This document shows, one piece after another, positions 5,455 to 8,576 of a DNA stretch of 8,576 nt (position 1 is the first letter of the stretch; every line of letters begins with the position of its first letter). The stretch is from Chloroflexota bacterium (lineage in GTDB: Bacteria > Chloroflexota > Anaerolineae > B4-G1): NCBI GenBank assembly GCA_003648085.1, contig QMOC01000074.1, positions 1 to 8,576 of the forward strand, read 5' to 3'. A program made the position numbers and the translations under genes. A model generated the notes under the pieces. It was given only the letters and a program-made list of their open reading frames with translations. It ran no database searches and was not told where the DNA came from.

Positions 5455-5542
5455 CCGCTAAAATCGGTTGGACGTCCGGCTTCAGCCGAAAAATCCCCGC
5501 TGAAGCGGGGCGTTTGGCCTCTCCTCCCATTCATTTTAGCCA
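5455..5542. repeat. Inverted-repeat element, copy B (MITE/REP-like, terminator-like core)
   Basis: Ends GCTAAAAT (5457-5464) and ATTTTAGC (5533-5540) are inverted repeats. Inside are CGGCT-TC-AGCCG (5477-5488) and a strong CCCCGCT-GA-AGCGGGG stem (5495-5510) followed by CGTTT, which looks like an intrinsic terminator. The left 40 bp matches copy A closely, including the shared GGACGTCCGGCTTCAGCCG. The right half differs from copy A. The scpA promoter begins 3 bp after its end, so it may insulate scpA from upstream transcription. Confidence 0.8.
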
Positions 5543-5544
5543 AT

Positions 5545-5573
5545 TTTCCACTGTTCCCCTTCCATGCTATAAT
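5545..5573 (+). promoter_or_regulatory. scpA promoter with extended -10
   Basis: TTTCCA (5545-5550) and TATAAT (5568-5573) are 17 nt apart; TG at 5565-5566 makes an extended -10 (TGcTATAAT). The predicted transcript start is near 5580, giving a leader of about 8 nt before ATG 5588, too short for a normal ribosome-binding site. Confidence 0.8.
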
Positions 5574-5587
5574 CCGCTGCCACGGCT

Positions 5588-6346
5588 ATGTCTCTACCCT
5601 GTCAGATTCAATTGTCTGTCTTCGAGGGCCCGTTGGACTTGCTCCTCCATCTCATTGAGCGGGAGGAACTCGACATCACCACGGTCGCACTGGCCAAGGT
5701 AACTGACCAGTACCTGGCTTACCTGGCGGAACTGGAACGAGGGCAGATAAAAGAACTGGCGGATTTCCTCGTTGTGGCAGCGAAACTCCTGCTTATAAAG
5801 TCTCAAGTCCTACTACCGCGCCCTCCTTCGCCGACTCCCGAGACCGAAGACGTAGGTGACGAACTGGTGCACCAGTTGCAGGTTTACAGACGCTTCAAGC
5901 AAGTCGCAGCACTGCTGCACGAGCGGGAGATGCAAGGGTTACACGGTTACGTGCGCATCGTCCCTCTCCCCCCTCTTGAGCCACAAGTTGACCTGGGCGA
6001 GGTGACACTCGACGACCTATTGGCCGCCGTGCAGGAGGCACTAGATGCAAAATCTGCCCCGCCGATCGGAGAAGTTGTCGCGCCTATTGTAGTGACCGTC
6101 GCCGAACAGATTGCCTGCATTGAGGAGCGACTGACTTGGCAGCGTCGGGTTTGTTTCCGCGAGATCCTCTCAGATACCGCCACCTCCGTCGAGGTCATCG
6201 TGACCCTGTTGGCGCTGTTGGAACTGATCAAGCAAGATCGAGTACGGGTGCGACAGGAACGGCTGTTCGGTGAGATCATCATTGAGCGGCGGATCCCTGC
6301 CGAGGGAGCGCCCGCCGCCGCTCCTGCCACCAGTCCAGCAGCATAG
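5588..6346 (+). CDS. scpA: Segregation and condensation protein A (kleisin)
   Basis: The 252-aa product is the kleisin subunit that bridges the SMC ATPase heads in the bacterial condensin complex, acting on the nucleoid. The N-terminal signature FEGPLDLLLHLIEREELDI (residues 12-30) is highly characteristic, followed by FLVVAAKLLLIKSQVLLP (about 59-76), the SMC neck-binding helical region. The middle (about 80-180) is variable and acidic. The C-terminal winged-helix part LLALLELIKQDRVRVRQ (about 205-221) is intact, with a Pro/Ala-rich tail. Length matches the family. scpB, often next to scpA, is not here; the downstream gene is convergent. The start ATG has no visible Shine-Dalgarno and lies about 8 nt from the predicted transcript start. 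The last 68 bp overlap the 3' end of the VanZ-like gene on the other strand. Confidence 0.94.
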   Translation: MSLPCQIQLSVFEGPLDLLLHLIEREELDITTVALAKVTDQYLAYLAELERGQIKELADFLVVAAKLLLIKSQVLLPRPPSPTPETEDVGDELVHQLQVYRRFKQVAALLHEREMQGLHGYVRIVPLPPLEPQVDLGEVTLDDLLAAVQEALDAKSAPPIGEVVAPIVVTVAEQIACIEERLTWQRRVCFREILSDTATSVEVIVTLLALLELIKQDRVRVRQERLFGEIIIERRIPAEGAPAAAPATSPAA

Positions 6347-6677
6347 CCCCACATGCTCCTGCCCCATCCACTGCCACATCCACCAGTGTGCCGTTACGCC
6401 CCGGCACGAAAGTCTGGTGGTATTCGTCGCTCAGGGCATAGGCCACGCTCAAACCAATACTGATTGTACGGAGAGTGCTGCCGGTGGAAAAGTGGCGGTG
6501 TAGCGCCCGCCGGTAGAGCCAGGCTAGCACCCCGTAGGCCACCGCGTGACCGATCTTCTTGAGCAGTATGTCAAGCCAGCGCTCTCCGATATGTGGCAGG
6601 TCTGATCGGGCGGACACCATGAAAATCAGCGCCATCCAGACTAACGGAGGAAGCCAATGCCGAAGGAACTGTTTCAC
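6279..6677 (-). CDS. VanZ-like membrane protein
   Basis: This 132-aa protein fits the VanZ-like family, small integral membrane proteins of mostly unknown role (VanZ itself gives low-level teicoplanin resistance). Hydrophobic segments lie near residues 9-23 (PPLVWMALIFMVSA), 43-58 (GHAVAYGVLAWLYRRA), 70-82 and 104-115. Family hallmarks are the GHAVAYGVLAWL block and SDEYHQTFVPGRNGTLVDVAVDGAG (split by position about 83-107). The start is a GTG at 6677 that overlaps the stop of the glycosyltransferase as GTGA, with GGAG 7 nt upstream inside the latter, so the two are co-translated. The last 68 bp run antisense to the end of scpA, encoding a basic hydrophilic tail that may be dispensable. A link to cell envelope or glycan function is suggested by the neighbour only. 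Confidence 0.88.
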   Translation of the reverse strand: MKQFLRHWLPPLVWMALIFMVSARSDLPHIGERWLDILLKKIGHAVAYGVLAWLYRRALHRHFSTGSTLRTISIGLSVAYALSDEYHQTFVPGRNGTLVDVAVDGAGACGAMLLDWWQERRRALPRQGSAAQ

Positions 6678-7885
6678 TCTTCAACTCCATAGGCCCGTTC
6701 GACCGTCTCCACCAACCGCTCCCACGCGAACCGCTGCCTCACGTCGTTGGCGGCCGCCTGGCCCAACCGCTCTCGCAACTCCCGGTTCTCCAGCAGCCGC
6801 ACCACCGCCTCGGCAAACCCCTCTACGTCGCCGGGGGCCACCAGCCAGCCGGTTTCGCCGTGGCGGATGTACTCCCGGTTCTGCCCCACCGCCTCGGCCA
6901 CGACCGGTACACCGGCTGCCAAAAGATCCAGCAATTTCACCGCGCACTTGGTCCGGTTGACCAGCGTGTCGTCGAAGGGGTAGATGGCGAGGTCAGCCTG
7001 GGTGAAGTAGGCTGAGAGTGCCTCGGACTCGACCCAACCGACGTATTCGACCGCATCGGCTAGGCCGGTTTCTTGGGCCAACCCCAGCAGTTGTTCTTCC
7101 TCGCCAAACAATCCTTTCCCTACCACAAGCAGTCGTACCTCCGGCGCCGTTTCACGCACACGGTGCAGCACTTCAATGACGCGACGGACGGGGAACTCGA
7201 AGAATCTCGTGTATAACAAGATGCAGGATGCAGGATGCGAGGTGCAAGACGGGACATCTCTCGTTTCTTGCTTCCTGCTTCCTGCCTCCTGCCTCCTGCC
7301 TCCTGCCTCCTGCCTCCTTGCCACGCCGTTGGGGACGTAGAACACTTGCTGGGGCGGTACGCCCATTGCCCAAACCAGGCTCTCCAATGTGCGGCTGGCG
7401 ACGGTGACCGCGTTGGCGTGAGTGAGGCCCCAGCGCTCTTGCCAGGCGAAGAAGCGCCGCTGGGCTGGAGTGTAGCCGCCGATCTCATTCCAGCCGCCGG
7501 GACCCTCCCAGTCATCGGTGTCCACTACCAGGCGCGGTCTGCGCGTGCGGGGGAGGCGGGCCAGCAACCAGTGGGTCAGGCCGCTGTAGGCTTTAGGTTT
7601 AAAGAAGTGCACCACATCGGGGTGCAGGGCCAGCGCCCGGCGGGTCAGCCGAAGGGCGATGAGGGCGTGAAATAGCAGTGGAAGACGCGGCGGCAGAGAA
7701 ATGTTCTCGATGTGGATTCCCTCCTTCTCCCAACACCGGCCGGCGTCCTCCGGGTTCTGCCACGGGGGGAGAAGCATGGTCACGGCGTGACCGCGCACTG
7801 CCAGCGCTTTCGCCATCGGCAGCGCGCGTACACTCATCGTGCCTCGGGGCCGCAGCCCGAAGGGGCCGACCATTACGACGTTCAT
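6674..7885 (-). CDS. GT4-family (GT-B fold) glycosyltransferase with an internal repeat insertion
   Basis: The 403-aa product has the layout of a GT4 glycosyltransferase that transfers a sugar from a nucleotide-sugar donor. The N-terminal Rossmann domain has the loop GPFGLRPRGTMSVRAL (residues 7-22). VPNGV at about 183-187 marks the domain link, ILLYTRFFEF opens the C-terminal domain, and NRTKCAVKLLDLLAAG plus GQNREYIRHGETGWLV form the donor-binding region. No N-terminal signal or transmembrane helix is seen, so it is cytoplasmic or membrane-peripheral. Between VPNGV and ILLYTRF about 35 residues (189-223) are translated from heptamer repeats (see repeat entry), unusual for the family. Start ATG 7885 follows GAGGGGG closely; ATG 7873 is an alternative. 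The stop overlaps the VanZ-like start. Acceptor and donor sugars cannot be told. Confidence 0.88.
   Translation of the reverse strand: MNVVMVGPFGLRPRGTMSVRALPMAKALAVRGHAVTMLLPPWQNPEDAGRCWEKEGIHIENISLPPRLPLLFHALIALRLTRRALALHPDVVHFFKPKAYSGLTHWLLARLPRTRRPRLVVDTDDWEGPGGWNEIGGYTPAQRRFFAWQERWGLTHANAVTVASRTLESLVWAMGVPPQQVFYVPNGVARRQEAGGRRQEAGSRKQETRDVPSCTSHPASCILLYTRFFEFPVRRVIEVLHRVRETAPEVRLLVVGKGLFGEEEQLLGLAQETGLADAVEYVGWVESEALSAYFTQADLAIYPFDDTLVNRTKCAVKLLDLLAAGVPVVAEAVGQNREYIRHGETGWLVAPGDVEGFAEAVVRLLENRELRERLGQAAANDVRQRFAWERLVETVERAYGVEE
7220..7319. repeat. Heptamer tandem repeats inserted in frame in the glycosyltransferase gene
   Basis: Plus-strand units of 7 bp: two CTTCCTG, four CCTCCTG and one CCTCCTT at 7271-7319, and a second cluster GATGCAG, GATGCAG, GATGCGA, GGTGCAA at 7220-7247, joined by a non-repetitive 23-bp spacer. 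In the gene they encode a run of RRQEAGG/RRQEAGS-type residues, then SCTSHPASC. All three frames of the repeat are free of stops on this strand, so the gene stays open. Confidence 0.9.
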
Positions 7886-7906
7886 ACCCCCTCAACAACG
7901 AACAGC

Positions 7907-7931
7907 CGGGGCACGGAGATACACGGCCCCG
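7907..7931 (-). other. Weak stem-loop between the vapC remnant and the glycosyltransferase
   Basis: CGGGGC (7907-7912) pairs with GCCCCG (7926-7931) around a 13-nt loop. On the minus strand it is followed by a T-rich but mixed stretch (CTGTTCGTTGTT). It could end vapBC transcription before the glycosyltransferase gene; evidence is weak. Confidence 0.3.
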
Positions 7932-7958
7932 ACACTCACACTACTCACCAAGTTGAGA

Positions 7959-8335
7959 TTAACGCCCGCCGATACCCTTGCTATGGGCAAGGATTGACTC
8001 AGGCCCAACGACCCTCAAACCATCTGCATCAAACATCTGCCAGTCACCAACGTCGTAGGTGTAGACTTTGCGCACCCCTGCAACCAACGCCGCTGCTGCG
8101 TGGCGGGCATCGTGCACCCGTCTTGCGGTGAGGCCGTGACTGGCTGCCAATTCGACCGCAAGCAGGATCACCTCAGCGCTCCATATACCTCACTCAGAAT
8201 GCCAGCCGTAGTGCAGGCAAACAACTCACCACGACGTGCGCGCTCGACTAACAGCCGCGCCTCCTGATGGCGAGGATCCCCCTTGAGCAGAGCCCCGATA
8301 AAGACGCCCGCGTCCAATAGCACGCTCTGGGACAC
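7959..8335 (-). pseudogene. vapC: PIN-domain toxin (VapC-like), split by internal deletion and frameshift
   Basis: The 5' part (8335-8168, 55 aa, start GTG 8335 with GGAGG 4 nt upstream) carries the PIN start LLDAGVFIGALL with D8, and SEVYGAL with E49. The 3' part (8171-7959, 70 aa) begins ILLAVELAASHGL and has RVHDARHAA (D21) and YTYDVGDW (D40, D43). Together these supply the acidic residues that chelate metal in PIN ribonucleases. The parts are in different frames, overlapping as GTGA (8171-8168). The roughly 30-40 residues that PIN proteins usually have between the SEVYGAL helix and the LLA...HGL helix are missing, so a deletion that also shifted frame is the simplest reading. It could be expressed as two coupled halves, but is probably inactive. 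It directly follows its antitoxin gene (10 nt gap). Confidence 0.78.
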
Positions 8336-8345
8336 ATTGCCTCCC

Positions 8346-8558
8346 TTAACTCTCGGCATAGACGGCATCCTTCCAACCTCTGGGCACGTAGCCTTCTAAT
8401 ACAGGAAGTGGTTTTAGGCGCGGCCTCGGCTCAATGGTGACTTCCTCGCCGTCGGGCATACGTACAACGAGGCGTGTATAGCGCCTAGCCACGTCCCACA
8501 ACACCTCTTCCAAGGACCGCTCCTTAATATCATCCAACACCAGAGTTTGGGTCGTCAT
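8346..8558 (-). CDS. vapB: VapB-like antitoxin
   Basis: This 70-aa protein lies directly upstream of the PIN toxin remnant in the usual antitoxin-toxin order, 10 nt apart. Its ATG at 8558 has GGAGG at 8566-8570, 7 nt upstream. The N-terminal half (LEEVLWDVARRYTRLVVRMPDGEEVTI, split over residues 16-42) looks like a small helix-plus-strand dimer and DNA-binding region. The C-terminal half (LPVLEGYVPRGWKDAVYAES) resembles the extended toxin-wrapping tails of PIN partners. The exact antitoxin superfamily is not clear, so the symbol reflects context. It appears intact while the toxin is broken, which is the tolerated order of decay. The promoter is outside the window. Confidence 0.7.
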   Translation of the reverse strand: MTTQTLVLDDIKERSLEEVLWDVARRYTRLVVRMPDGEEVTIEPRPRLKPLPVLEGYVPRGWKDAVYAES

Positions 8559-8576
8559 GTCCTTACCTCCAACAAC

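Noticed and set aside
4794..5543. 249-codon minus-strand open frame over the three-ORF chain and copy B
   Set aside because: Low-complexity, Ser/Pro/Arg-rich translation spanning a repeat element; the plus-strand ORFs with overlaps and ribosome sites fit better.
7220..7319. CRISPR array
   Set aside because: The repeats are 7-bp tandem units without spacers.

Overview
The window looks like chromosomal DNA of a GC-rich bacterium, most likely a member of the Chloroflexota. That placement is inferred from the mix of a T-box leader, a compact Rad50-like SbcC, a short ScpA, a VanZ-like protein, PIN-type toxin-antitoxin genes, numerous intergenic palindromes and heptamer repeats; no single gene proves it. 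There is no rRNA, tRNA, CRISPR array or intact transposase.

Region 1 (1-430): on the minus strand a complete T-box riboswitch with its own promoter, a UUC (Phe) specifier and an intrinsic terminator runs off the left edge, so the gene beyond the edge is probably pheS. A divergent plus-strand promoter drives a phosphoglycerate-mutase-like gene that is cut off after about 44 codons; a palindromic element begins shortly after the break. Region 2 (739-1370): a small two-helix membrane protein faces the end of sbcC, and a perfect 18-bp hairpin sits across both stop codons. Region 3 (1368-4083): sbcC on the minus strand, preceded by an overlapping 38-codon ORF that fixes the sbcC start at a GTG well inside the longest frame; sbcD is not adjacent.

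Region 4 (4170-5542) is the accessory part: a plus-strand promoter, a 64-aa peptide with a signal-like hydrophobic segment, a 71-aa peptide resembling RiPP precursors of the Franean1_4349/Nif11-like kind, then an inverted-repeat element (copy A), a hairpin, a chain of three short overlapping ORFs linked by GTGA and ATGA junctions, and a second copy of the inverted-repeat element (copy B). The two element copies each follow a group of small genes and bracket the three-ORF chain.

Region 5 (5545-6677): scpA (chromosome condensation) with an extended -10 promoter only 14 nt before its start codon; its 3' end overlaps the 3' end of a convergent VanZ-like gene by 68 bp. Region 6 (6279-8558, minus strand): vapB-like antitoxin, a PIN toxin gene broken by an apparent internal deletion, a GT4 glycosyltransferase carrying an in-frame insertion made of heptamer repeats, and the VanZ-like gene coupled to it by a GTGA overlap.

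The window combines housekeeping genes (T-box/pheS, sbcC, scpA) with decayed genes (gpm fragment, vapC) and small repeat elements. The most promising unexplained part is 4170-5542.
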